A DNA stretch of 64,000 bases from Pseudomonadota bacterium (GTDB lineage: Bacteria; Myxococcota_A; UBA796; CAJQPC01): the NCBI GenBank assembly GCA_024228935.1, contig JAAESX010000090.1, forward strand, positions 82,456-146,455, given 5' to 3'. Both the position numbers and the translations under genes were made by a program. Positions within the stretch are counted from its first letter, which is position 1. Each line of letters starts with the position of its first letter. Of this stretch, positions 23,660 to 31,986 are shown piece after piece. The notes under the pieces are model-generated. The model made no database searches, was not told the DNA's origin, and was given only the letters and a program-made list of their open reading frames with translations.

Positions 23660-25971
23660 TGCTCCTGCTCATCGCGCTCTTCGGCTGTCGCAACAAGGAC
23701 TACGTCCCCGCCGGGGACAGCTCCGAGCCTGGCGCGACCGACTCCTCGCCCCCGGACTCCGAGCCGCCCGCCGAGGTCGACGCGGACGGCGACGGCTTCA
23801 ACGAGGACGACGACTGCGACGACAACGACTCCCGCACCTACCCGGGCGCGGAGGAGCGCTGTGACGAGGTCGACAACGACTGTGACGGCGACATCGACGA
23901 GGACGTCCAGTCCACCTGGTACGCGGACGCCGATGGGGACAGCTTCGGCGACGGCGCCAGCACCCTGGACGACTGCGACCCGCCGGACGGCTACGTCGGC
24001 AACACCGCGGACTGCGACGACACCGACGGCGCGGTCTACCCGGGCCAGGTCGAGACCTGCAACGAGCTCGACGACAACTGCGACGGGCAGATCGACGAGG
24101 GCGTGCAGGAGACGTTCTACGAGGACGCCGACGCCGATGGCTACGGCACGGAGACGACGGTCGACGCCTGCGAGGTCCCCGCGGGGTACGCCGCCGAGGA
24201 CGGGGACTGCGACGACGCCGAAGCGGCGGTGAACCCGGGGGCCGTCGAGGTCTGCAACGGGATCGACGACGACTGTGACGGCGACGCGGACACGGACGCC
24301 ACCGACGCCACGACCTGGTGGGTCGACGCGGACGGCGACGGCCACGGGGGCAGCAGCTTCAGCTACACCCAGTGCGAGGCGCCGAGCGGCACGGTCGACA
24401 ACAGCGACGACTGCGACGACCTGGACGCCGACGTCAGCCCAGACGGCACCGAGGTCTGCAACGACGTCGACGACGACTGCAACGGCAGCATCGACGACAA
24501 CGCCACCGACTGGGACACCTGGTACGCCGACAGCGACAGCGACGGGTACGGCGACGCGAGCTCGACCACCGAGGACTGCGACGAGCCCAGCGGCTACACC
24601 GACGACGACACCGACTGCGACGACACCGACAGCGCGGTCTACCCGGGCGCGCCCGAGGTCCCGGCCGACGGCACCGACCAGTCCTGCGACGGCGTCGATG
24701 GCTGCACGGACCTGGACTGTGACGGCACCGCGGAGATCGTCTTCGGCCAGTACTACACCGGCTCCAGCTACGACACCACCTCGTACATCTACACGCAGAC
24801 CGGCGGCGCCTACGACGACAGCAGCCGCACCGCCCTCGACACCCACGGGACGCTCGATCACGTCGCCGAGGACTTCGACCAGGACGGCTACGTCGACATC
24901 GTCTTCGCCTCCTACTACTCGTCGACCGACGGCTACGCGGGCGACGCGGTCGTCTACTGGGGCTCGGCCTCGGGGCACTCCGCGAGCGACACCACCGAGC
25001 TTCCCAGCGACGGCATCTGGCACATGCTCGCCGACGATCTGGATGGGGACGGCTACACCGACCTGGTCCTGGGCACCTACTACGACGGCAGCGGCTACAC
25101 GGGGGACAGCGTCGTCTACTACGGCAGCGCGACCGGCTTCGACGCCAGCGCCGGTGAGGAGCTCGACAGCAACAGCGTGGTCAAGCAGGCGACGGGCGAC
25201 CTGAACGGTGATGGCTACACGGATCTGGTGCTGTGCAGCTACTACGGCTCCACCTACGTCCACTACGGCAGCGCCAGCGGGTTCACCTCGTCCGGCACGG
25301 TGTCGGCGGCGGCCTGCTACGACGTCGAGGTCTCGGACCTGAACGGCGACGGCTACGACGACGCGGTCTTCGGCCGCTACTCGACGCTGGGGTACATCTA
25401 CTGGGGCACGAGCAGCGGGATCAGCGCCAGCTACCTCGACACCCTGACCACCGGCTACGCCCGCGGGGTCGAGATCGCGGACATGGATGGCGACGGGTAC
25501 GACGACGTCGTGTTCGGCGGCTACAGCAGCACGACCTACGTCTACTACAACAGCTCGATCGGCTTCAGCAGCAGCGTCTACACCGGGCTCTCGACGTACG
25601 GCTGCTGGGACGTCCAGGTCGCGGACCTGGACAGCGACGGCTACCCCGAGGTCGTCTGCCCGGTCCACTACGACGGCAGCTACTACACGGACAGCCTGGT
25701 CTTCTGGGGCAGCGCCAGCGGACCGGACGACAGCGACGTCACCGAGCTCGAGACCGAGGGCTCCATCAATGTGGCCATCGGGGACCTGGACGCCGATGGG
25801 TATCCGGAGCTCGTGTTCAGCGGGTACTACGCGGGTGACTGGACGACGCTGGCGACCAACTACGTCTACTACGGCAGCAGCACCGGCTACGACAGCGCCG
25901 ACTTCGACAACCTGGACACGGACGGCGGCACCTGGTCGGCGGCCGTCCTCGTCGGCGACACGGACTGGTAG
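23659..25971 (+). CDS. Lipoprotein with MopE metal-binding repeats and VCBS propeller
   Basis: A 770-residue predicted lipoprotein starting MLLLIALFGCRNKD, with Cys at residue 10. Residues about 35-350 hold five MopE-type motifs, each a DGDGxG stretch, a DCDD box and a CNxxDDDCDG box, as in the copper-binding MopE of Methylococcus, whose family (PF11617) is only predicted to bind metal. Residues about 360-770 are FG-GAP/VCBS blades (DQDGYVDIVFASYY, DLDGDGYTDLVLGTYY). GGAGG 7 nt upstream fixes the start. It is translationally coupled to the propeller lipoprotein before it and to the response regulator after it. The last blade ends at the stop with no sorting tail. Confidence 0.9.
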   Translation: MLLLIALFGCRNKDYVPAGDSSEPGATDSSPPDSEPPAEVDADGDGFNEDDDCDDNDSRTYPGAEERCDEVDNDCDGDIDEDVQSTWYADADGDSFGDGASTLDDCDPPDGYVGNTADCDDTDGAVYPGQVETCNELDDNCDGQIDEGVQETFYEDADADGYGTETTVDACEVPAGYAAEDGDCDDAEAAVNPGAVEVCNGIDDDCDGDADTDATDATTWWVDADGDGHGGSSFSYTQCEAPSGTVDNSDDCDDLDADVSPDGTEVCNDVDDDCNGSIDDNATDWDTWYADSDSDGYGDASSTTEDCDEPSGYTDDDTDCDDTDSAVYPGAPEVPADGTDQSCDGVDGCTDLDCDGTAEIVFGQYYTGSSYDTTSYIYTQTGGAYDDSSRTALDTHGTLDHVAEDFDQDGYVDIVFASYYSSTDGYAGDAVVYWGSASGHSASDTTELPSDGIWHMLADDLDGDGYTDLVLGTYYDGSGYTGDSVVYYGSATGFDASAGEELDSNSVVKQATGDLNGDGYTDLVLCSYYGSTYVHYGSASGFTSSGTVSAAACYDVEVSDLNGDGYDDAVFGRYSTLGYIYWGTSSGISASYLDTLTTGYARGVEIADMDGDGYDDVVFGGYSSTTYVYYNSSIGFSSSVYTGLSTYGCWDVQVADLDSDGYPEVVCPVHYDGSYYTDSLVFWGSASGPDDSDVTELETEGSINVAIGDLDADGYPELVFSGYYAGDWTTLATNYVYYGSSTGYDSADFDNLDTDGGTWSAAVLVGDTDW

Positions 25972-26660
25972 TGGCTCGCATCCTTCTCATCGACGACGAC
26001 GCATCCCTGCTCGACGTGCTGGCGCTCTCGTTCGAGGACGCCGGGCACGACGTGGTCACCGCTCCGGACGGTCAGGCGGCCCTCGACACCCATCGACGGC
26101 AGCCGGCCGAGCTGCTGGTCAGCGACGTCAACATGCCGCGGCTCGATGGCTACTCGCTGTGCCGGTCCCTGCGCGAGGCGGGCGACGAGGTGCCCATCAT
26201 CCTGCTGACCTCGCGGGACAACGAGATCGACGAGGCGCTGGGGCTCGAGCTGGGCGCTGACGACTACGTCGCCAAGCCCTTCAACACCCGCGTCCTGCTG
26301 GCTCGCGTGAAGGCGCTTCTGCGACGGCAGCAGGCTCGCGCATCCGGCGGGGCCTCGCCGAAAAAGGTCCAGACGGGCAAGCTCGAGCTGGACCCCGAGC
26401 GGCTGGATGCCCGGTACGACGGGCACCTCATCCAGACGACCGTCACCGAGTTCCGCTTGCTGTCGGCGATGGCCTCGCGACCCGGCATCGTGCTGTCGCG
26501 GGACCGACTGATGGACCTGGCCCGGGGCGATGACAGCGTCGTCGCCGAGCGGATCATCGACACGTACGTCCGCCGCCTGCGTCGGAAGCTCGAGGCGGTC
26601 TCGCCCGGCTTCGACGAGATCGAGACCGTCATCGGAGCGGGCTACCGCTGGCGAGGCTGA
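25971..26660 (+). CDS. OmpR/PhoB-type response regulator
   Basis: A 229-residue transcription factor. The receiver domain (residues 1-115) has acidic pocket LIDDD, phosphoacceptor Asp52 (VSDVNMP), Thr80 (ILLTSRD) and Lys102 (VAKPF). From about 130 is a winged-helix DNA-binding domain with LTxxEFRLL-like TVTEFRLLSAMA and IDTYVRRLRRKL. The start is GTG, its G shared with the preceding TAG (TAGTGG). The following gene, a histidine kinase, starts at the last base of its stop. The kinase presumably phosphorylates Asp52; the regulon is unknown but the operon itself is a likely target. Confidence 0.95.
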   Translation: MARILLIDDDASLLDVLALSFEDAGHDVVTAPDGQAALDTHRRQPAELLVSDVNMPRLDGYSLCRSLREAGDEVPIILLTSRDNEIDEALGLELGADDYVAKPFNTRVLLARVKALLRRQQARASGGASPKKVQTGKLELDPERLDARYDGHLIQTTVTEFRLLSAMASRPGIVLSRDRLMDLARGDDSVVAERIIDTYVRRLRRKLEAVSPGFDEIETVIGAGYRWRG

Positions 26661-28162
26661 TGCGGCGACCCCGCAGTCTGTGGTGGCGGGCGATCTTCGT
26701 CGCGCTGCTGGTCGCGTGCGCGCCCATGGTGTTCATCTGGGTGTCCAACCTGACGGACGCCACGGTCGGTGACCAGATGCTCGCCGAGACCGAGGACGCC
26801 ACCGCGCGCGTCGAGCAGGTGCTCACCTCTCGCCACAACCGCGCTCGCCAGAAGATCGAGCTCGAAGGCATCGCGCGCTCGGCGGCCGTTCGGGTCCGGG
26901 TCGTCGACGAGGCCGGCGAGGTCGTGCACGACATCGACCACGACCTGGGCGATGGCCTGATGACCGCGCTCGCCGGGCTGTTCTTCGCCCCCGACGATGC
27001 GCCGACGCTGGCGGACTACGACGCCGACCTGCCGCTGATCGACAAGCGCCTGGAGATCGGGATGGCTCGAGCCCGGGGTAGCGCTGGCGGATGCGAACAC
27101 AGCCCGGCCAAGAAGCTGCTGGTCTGCCACCACGCCCGTCGCGTCGGTCTCGAGGACGGCACCGTGGTGATCTACAGCCAGGAGAGCAGCCGCCGGGCCA
27201 TTCGAGCGCTGTACGACCTGCGCTACCAGATGCTCAAGCTGACGATGTTCCAGGTCGGGTTCGCCGTCCTGCTCGGCGTCTGGCTGGGCTGGCGCATCGT
27301 CCGGCCGATCGAGACCCTGCGTCGGCAGGTCCGGGCGCGAACCCAGCCCCGCGTGAGCACCCAGCCGGTGCACATCGACCGGGACGACGAGATCGGCGAC
27401 CTGGCCGGGGCCTTCAACGAGCTGCTGGCGGCGCTGAGACAGCGGAACGACGACTACCAGTCCTTCGTCGAGGACCTGGCTCACGAGATGAAGAACCCGG
27501 TCGCCGCCATCCGCGTGGCCAGCGAGCGGCTGGACGGTCCGGTCGACGAGCAGCGCGCGAAGCGCCTCTCTCGGGTGCTGAAGGACAGCAGCCAGCGCCT
27601 CGACGACCTGGTCACCCGGTTCCTGGAGTTGGCCCGCGCCGAGGCGGGGCTCAAGGACGCGGCGCGCGAGCGGGTGGACCTGTCGCCGCTGATCCGAGCC
27701 CTGGTCGAGGAGCTCTCGGCCCGCTTCCCCGAACAGACCCACCACGCCGATGTGCCCGATGAGGCCTGGGTGATCGGTGCTCCGAGCCAGCTCGAGACCG
27801 CCCTGCGCAACCTGCTCAACAACGCCGCGGACTTCGCAGGCGACGGCGGCATCGTCCGGGTGTTGGTCCTCCACGACGGGCCCGCCTTCCGAATCGCCGT
27901 GCGCGACAGCGGCGACGGGGTGGCGCCCGAGGACCGGGAGAAGGTCTTCGAGCGGTTCTTCACCCGGAGGTCCGGACGCGGCGGCACGGGCCTGGGCCTG
28001 GCGATGACGCGCGCGGTGGTCGAGGCCCACGGGGGCAGCGTGATCGTGGCCGACCCCGTCGATGACGACGCCCCCGGGGCGCACTTCTCCGTGTCACTCC
28101 CACGGGAATTGACACCCTCTGAGCGACGCTCGATCCGGTCCGGGGGCAGGATGCGCGGGTGA
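26660..28162 (+). CDS. HAMP histidine kinase with Cys/His-containing sensor domain
   Basis: A 500-residue membrane kinase. TM1 is at about 12-30 and TM2 at about 191-213, leaving an extracytoplasmic loop of about 160 residues. The loop contains His90 and His94 (HDIDHD) and Cys145-x-His147 plus Cys156-His157-His158 (CEHSPAKKLLVCHH), a likely metal or redox site. HAMP spans about 214-265. The phosphoacceptor is His275 in LAHEMKNPVAAI, followed by HATPase with NNAADF, RDSGDGV and GGTGLGLAMT. It follows its response regulator with a shared stop/start base (TGATG). The sensed ligand is unknown; the Cys/His cluster and MopE neighbours suggest copper or thiol stress, as inference. Confidence 0.95.
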   Translation: MRRPRSLWWRAIFVALLVACAPMVFIWVSNLTDATVGDQMLAETEDATARVEQVLTSRHNRARQKIELEGIARSAAVRVRVVDEAGEVVHDIDHDLGDGLMTALAGLFFAPDDAPTLADYDADLPLIDKRLEIGMARARGSAGGCEHSPAKKLLVCHHARRVGLEDGTVVIYSQESSRRAIRALYDLRYQMLKLTMFQVGFAVLLGVWLGWRIVRPIETLRRQVRARTQPRVSTQPVHIDRDDEIGDLAGAFNELLAALRQRNDDYQSFVEDLAHEMKNPVAAIRVASERLDGPVDEQRAKRLSRVLKDSSQRLDDLVTRFLELARAEAGLKDAARERVDLSPLIRALVEELSARFPEQTHHADVPDEAWVIGAPSQLETALRNLLNNAADFAGDGGIVRVLVLHDGPAFRIAVRDSGDGVAPEDREKVFERFFTRRSGRGGTGLGLAMTRAVVEAHGGSVIVADPVDDDAPGAHFSVSLPRELTPSERRSIRSGGRMRG

Positions 28163-29325
28163 TTCACACCGAGCCCCGCGCCCCGCTCGAGTTCTGTCCG
28201 GTCGCCACCGGGCCGGCGGTGTTGCCCGAGGAGTACCAGAACCGCGTCTTGATCGACGTCGTGCACGACGGGAACGTCATCCCCGAGGAGTTCCTGGTCG
28301 ACGGCGAGGGCCGCGCGATCCCGCAGGAGGAGTACCTGCCTCGCTTCATCGAGGAGCGGGACTGGGGCGCGAAGCTGGTCGCCAAGCAGCTCGCCCTGAA
28401 GCTCGGACTCGAGGGCTACTACAGCGTCAGCATCGCGCGGGTCCTGATGGACTTCGGCCGCTTCCCGGGCATCACCCAGGGCGTCGCCGGCCACCTGCGT
28501 CGCAGCGCCATCAACCAGCCGTTCGCCGGCCACCTGGGCCACGAGCAGCGCCGCGACCTGCTGGAGACCTGGTACGACGGCATCAGCTCGGCGTTCGACG
28601 GTCGCGTCCGTGGCCGCCTGGTCAAGCTGGCCATCCACACCTACGACCCGACGAACAACAACGGCACGCCGCGGCCCAAGGTCAGCCTGATCTCCCGCGT
28701 GGCCGGCTTCGATCACGACTCGGGCGTCACGCACACCGCGTTCGACCCGCTCTACCCCCACATCCTGGGCGAGTTCACGGCTCATCGTGTGCTGCGAAAC
28801 CGCATCGGGCTGACACTCGAGCGCATGGGGCTGGGTGTTGGCTACGACTACCCCTACCTGCTGCCCGAAGGCAGCCTCGAGGTCCGCGCCCAGGTCTGGA
28901 CGTTCTTCGACTGGGTCGGTCGTCGGTTCACCCAGGCGCACCACGAGACGCTGACCGAGCCCGCCTACCACCGGGTCTGGGAGATGCTCCTGGACACGAA
29001 CCATCGGAGCATGGAGTCCGCGGCGCTGCGTGCGTACCTGCACCGCTACCGGCGCGCTCCTCCGTCCCGGGCCCGCGAGTTCCGGGCAGCGCAGGACGCC
29101 TACGACCACGTGCGCTCGTTCATCGAGGCCGACGACGGAGCCATCATCGAGGAGTTCCGTTTCTCGCCCGAGCGCCCCAGCTTCCTGGGGGTCGAGGTCC
29201 GCAAGGACCTGGTCTGCGAGTTCGACGATCAGGGTCGCCCGGTCGGACCGAACGAAGAGGGCGCCGAGCTGGTCGCTCGCGGTGTCGCCGAGGCCCTGCT
29301 GGTCTACCTGCGCGAGGACCGCTGA
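28159..29325 (+). CDS. N-formylglutamate amidohydrolase-like protein
   Basis: A 388-residue cytoplasmic protein. Two recognisable blocks are EFLVDGEGRAIPQEEYLPRFIEERDWGAK and IHTYDPTNNNGTPRPKVSLISR, which resemble the PF05013 N-formylglutamate amidohydrolase/deformylase family (histidine degradation HutG-like). The family uses His and Asp/Glu ligands to bind a metal, but not all of those positions can be identified here, so the specific substrate is uncertain. The start is a GTG overlapping the kinase's TGA (GTGA). It ends the seven-gene chain. It converges on the PLC-like lipoprotein gene, with 3 nt between stops. Confidence 0.7.
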   Translation: MIHTEPRAPLEFCPVATGPAVLPEEYQNRVLIDVVHDGNVIPEEFLVDGEGRAIPQEEYLPRFIEERDWGAKLVAKQLALKLGLEGYYSVSIARVLMDFGRFPGITQGVAGHLRRSAINQPFAGHLGHEQRRDLLETWYDGISSAFDGRVRGRLVKLAIHTYDPTNNNGTPRPKVSLISRVAGFDHDSGVTHTAFDPLYPHILGEFTAHRVLRNRIGLTLERMGLGVGYDYPYLLPEGSLEVRAQVWTFFDWVGRRFTQAHHETLTEPAYHRVWEMLLDTNHRSMESAALRAYLHRYRRAPPSRAREFRAAQDAYDHVRSFIEADDGAIIEEFRFSPERPSFLGVEVRKDLVCEFDDQGRPVGPNEEGAELVARGVAEALLVYLREDR

Positions 29326-29328
29326 GGG

Positions 29329-30564
29329 CTACTGATCGGCGTCGGCCGTGAGGTCGAGGTACCAGTCGGCGTCGGGCGTGTCGGTCGCCGGGAGCTGCGA
29401 CAGCGCGTCGGTCTCGACGAACGACCACACCCGCACGATCCGGTCCTCGGCGAGCCAGGACCCGACCTGGATTGGGTCGCCCGAGCCGACCGCGGCGAAC
29501 GGGGTGCCGAGATCCGAGCCCGACTGGGACTCGACGTGGGCCTTCTGCGCCCAGCGGATGGGCGCGCCGTCGAGCTGGAGCACGCCTTCGGTCGTCGTCA
29601 CCCGGCCCGCGGTCTCGTCCAGGTCGTCGTCGGTCTTCGCGTTGTCCGACCACGCCAGCTCGCCGTCCCAGGTCACGTCCCAGGACCAGTTCTGGCCGGC
29701 ATCCCACTCGCTGGTGTGGACCTCGCGCAGCGCGTCGCCGCCGAGCCACTCGACGCTGGGAGCGACGCCGCTGTCGTACTGGACCCCTTCGCCCCAGGTG
29801 ATGTCCGTGCCGTCGAGCTGGCCGGGCTTCGCGTACAGCCCCGAGCCGGCCGCGGCCTGATGCACGACCAGGACGCGCCCGTCGTCCGTGAGCGCCACCG
29901 CCGGGTCCCAGCCGCTGGCGATGCGCTCGTGTGTGGCCCAGCCGTCCGCGTCGCCGACCCAGGTCCAGATGCCCCCGGCTCCGTCGCTGTGGACCTCGAT
30001 CCAGGCCGTGCCGTTCGACGCGAACGCCGGGTCCTGGCCGCGGTCGCCCAGGTAGTTCTCGCGGCTGCCGGCGTCGCCCGACAGCACAGGGACCACGTGG
30101 CCGCGCAGGTCGGCGACGAGCCAGCTGTCGACGGGCTCGGGAAGCAGGTCGTTGAGCTGGCCCAGATCGATGGCGTCCTTGAGGTCGACCGTCAGGACGA
30201 TGGGCGCATGCTCCGGGTTGGCCTGCGACCAGTTGGTGAGCTCGTCGAGCCAGGTCGACAGGGCGTCGTCGCCGTCGACCCCGTCGCCGGGCCAGTTGTG
30301 GCCGATGCGCAGGTCCCCGTCGTCGGAGTGCACGTCCAGCTCGAGCCCGCGGATGCCGGCGTCGAGCTGGGGGGTGAGGGCGCCGAGCTCGTAGCTGTTG
30401 TGCGTGGCGCGAAGGAGCAGGTCGTGCAGGCGGCGCGTGTCCTCGTCGCTGTCGTATGGGCTGTCGCTGTCGGGCTGGCTGTCGACGGGCTCGTTGGACT
30501 CGGTCAAGGCACCGGAATCTCGATCCGTCGCGTCGGGAGCTGTGCATGCGATGAGCCAGAACAT
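29329..30564 (-). CDS. PLC-like phosphodiesterase lipoprotein
   Basis: A 411-residue lipoprotein starting MFWLIACTAPDATD (Cys at residue 7) with an acidic Ser/Asp linker to about 45. The catalytic TIM-barrel starts RATHNSYELGALTPQLDAGI and continues with GLELDVH, a form of the phosphatidylinositol-specific PLC X-box, where the HNSY His is the general base/acid. Later parts read like a C-terminal beta-domain with DWNWSWD-like repeats (AGQNWSWDVTW). Action on an exported phospholipid or glycophospholipid is plausible. The start has no strong Shine-Dalgarno and is chosen for its signal sequence. It lies 7 nt after the upstream gene, likely in one operon. Confidence 0.78.
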   Translation of the reverse strand: MFWLIACTAPDATDRDSGALTESNEPVDSQPDSDSPYDSDEDTRRLHDLLLRATHNSYELGALTPQLDAGIRGLELDVHSDDGDLRIGHNWPGDGVDGDDALSTWLDELTNWSQANPEHAPIVLTVDLKDAIDLGQLNDLLPEPVDSWLVADLRGHVVPVLSGDAGSRENYLGDRGQDPAFASNGTAWIEVHSDGAGGIWTWVGDADGWATHERIASGWDPAVALTDDGRVLVVHQAAAGSGLYAKPGQLDGTDITWGEGVQYDSGVAPSVEWLGGDALREVHTSEWDAGQNWSWDVTWDGELAWSDNAKTDDDLDETAGRVTTTEGVLQLDGAPIRWAQKAHVESQSGSDLGTPFAAVGSGDPIQVGSWLAEDRIVRVWSFVETDALSQLPATDTPDADWYLDLTADADQ

Positions 30565-30571
30565 CGCGGGA

Positions 30572-31330
30572 TCATCGCATCCCTCGAGCGAGCTCCCGAC
30601 GCAGCTCTTCACGCTCTCGCTGGATCTGCGCCTTCTCGGCTTCGTCCTCCTCGTGCCGGGCCACTCGAGCGAGCATCTTGTAGGCCAGCGCCAGGCCGCC
30701 CATCAGCCCCAGGAAGATCGAGCCCGCGGCCAGCCCGACGCCAGCGCGCCGCTCGCCCACGGCACGGACCTCGCCGGTCAGCCCCGCCGCCAGCCGTCCG
30801 TCCGCCTTCAGGTACATCGGGTGATCCGAGAGCGTGGCCCGGGAGCCGAGCTGCTTGTCCAGCGCTCGGCGCTCGCTGCTGGTGACCTCGGGCTGGGCCA
30901 GGTACCGCAGGTGACGGTGCAGGCCCGCCGAGCTCGTGGGCTCGAAGTACATGCCGTCGAACGTGACCCGCTGGAGCCCGGACGTGTCGACCAGTGGCGC
31001 CGCGAGCTCGTCCCGGATGGGCTGGCTGAGCTCGACGACCACGCGGTCTCCGGCGAACCGGTCGACCCGCAGCGCGGTGATTCGACCCGTCTCGTCTCGG
31101 ACGGCCGACAGGTCGCCGGGGGTGGCGTCGACCAGCAGGACGTCGTCGGCCATCGGCGAGGCCAGCTCGATGATGAGCACCTCGTCGCTGCCGCGGACGC
31201 GCATCTCCGACTCCCAGTCGATGGTCGCGCCCGTCCAGGTCGCGTGGTGTCCAGCGGTGTACACCTCGGGAGGCGGGGCCGCGGCGCACGTCGGCACGAA
31301 GGCCGACGCGAGCGAGACGAGGAGCCACAT
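30572..31330 (-). CDS. Exported protein with C-terminal membrane segment and coiled coil
   Basis: A 252-residue protein. A short signal (MWLLVSLASAFVPTC) leads into a beta-rich ectodomain (HATWTGATIDWESEMRV, DEVLIIELASPM) with an RDxxGRITALRV block. Near residues 200-225 is a hydrophobic helix (GVGLAAGSIFLGLMGGLALAY), and the C-terminus is a charged coiled coil (ARHEEDEAEKAQIQREREEL). The coil would be cytoplasmic and the ectodomain periplasmic. No family is recognised. The ATG shares a base with the upstream TGA (TGATG), so it is probably translated with the membrane protein before it. Confidence 0.75.
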   Translation of the reverse strand: MWLLVSLASAFVPTCAAAPPPEVYTAGHHATWTGATIDWESEMRVRGSDEVLIIELASPMADDVLLVDATPGDLSAVRDETGRITALRVDRFAGDRVVVELSQPIRDELAAPLVDTSGLQRVTFDGMYFEPTSSAGLHRHLRYLAQPEVTSSERRALDKQLGSRATLSDHPMYLKADGRLAAGLTGEVRAVGERRAGVGLAAGSIFLGLMGGLALAYKMLARVARHEEDEAEKAQIQREREELRRELARGMR

Positions 31331-31947
31331 CAGTTCGACACCAGCGCGTCCATGCCGCCGTCGAACACCGTGATCTCGGGGAGGATGGGGGACGCGATGT
31401 AGATGAACTGGATGAGCGTGGCGAGCTGGATGCCGACGAGGACGAGCATGGGCAGCGCGACGTCACGCTTCCGCACGTTGCTGGGGACGCGCTTGAAGAC
31501 GGCGCGGACCAGGATGACCAGACCGGTGATGAGAGCGAGCGCCGCGGTGCCCATCGCCAGGGTGCCGCCCAGGTAGCCGGACGTGTGGTAGTAGAGCGCC
31601 ACCACGGGGGCGAGGACGGCGAGCACGAGCGTCGCCGTGAAGTTCGCGCTGGCCAGGCCCATGAGCAGGTCGCTGGCCTTGTGCTTGGCGCCGACCAGCT
31701 TCCAGGTGAGCAGGCAGGCGGGGATGGCGGACAGCGCGCTGAGCACGATGACCATCGGCATCTTGTAGACGTTGGACATGGCGAGCGTCATGTCGGTGGA
31801 GCCCGCGGCCACCCCGTAGATCGCGGCGAAGACGACCGTCGCGATCGCGGCCTGGATGAGCAGGCGTCCGCGCTTGGCCGGGCCGTCGTCCTCGCCCTCG
31901 AGGGTGTGGCCGCCGGCCAGGTTGAAGAGGTTGGTGATGACGCTCAT
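31330..31947 (-). CDS. Polytopic membrane protein (six or so helices)
   Basis: A 205-residue integral membrane protein with helices near residues 28-50, 62-82, 92-115, 125-150 and 165-190. The first 25 residues are soluble (NLFNLAGGHTLEGEDDG) and precede KRGR, typical of cytoplasmic start. It resembles Yip1-like small integral membrane proteins in length and hydropathy, but there is no conserved motif to confirm it. GGGAGAC lies 4-10 nt upstream of the ATG. It is the first gene of a unit with the coiled-coil protein and the PLC-like lipoprotein; the SbcD-like gene is 39 nt further upstream on the same strand. Confidence 0.7.
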   Translation of the reverse strand: MSVITNLFNLAGGHTLEGEDDGPAKRGRLLIQAAIATVVFAAIYGVAAGSTDMTLAMSNVYKMPMVIVLSALSAIPACLLTWKLVGAKHKASDLLMGLASANFTATLVLAVLAPVVALYYHTSGYLGGTLAMGTAALALITGLVILVRAVFKRVPSNVRKRDVALPMLVLVGIQLATLIQFIYIASPILPEITVFDGGMDALVSN

Positions 31948-31986
31948 CGAGTCTCCCGTGTGGGGGTGTTCGGTTCCTGAGCACCA

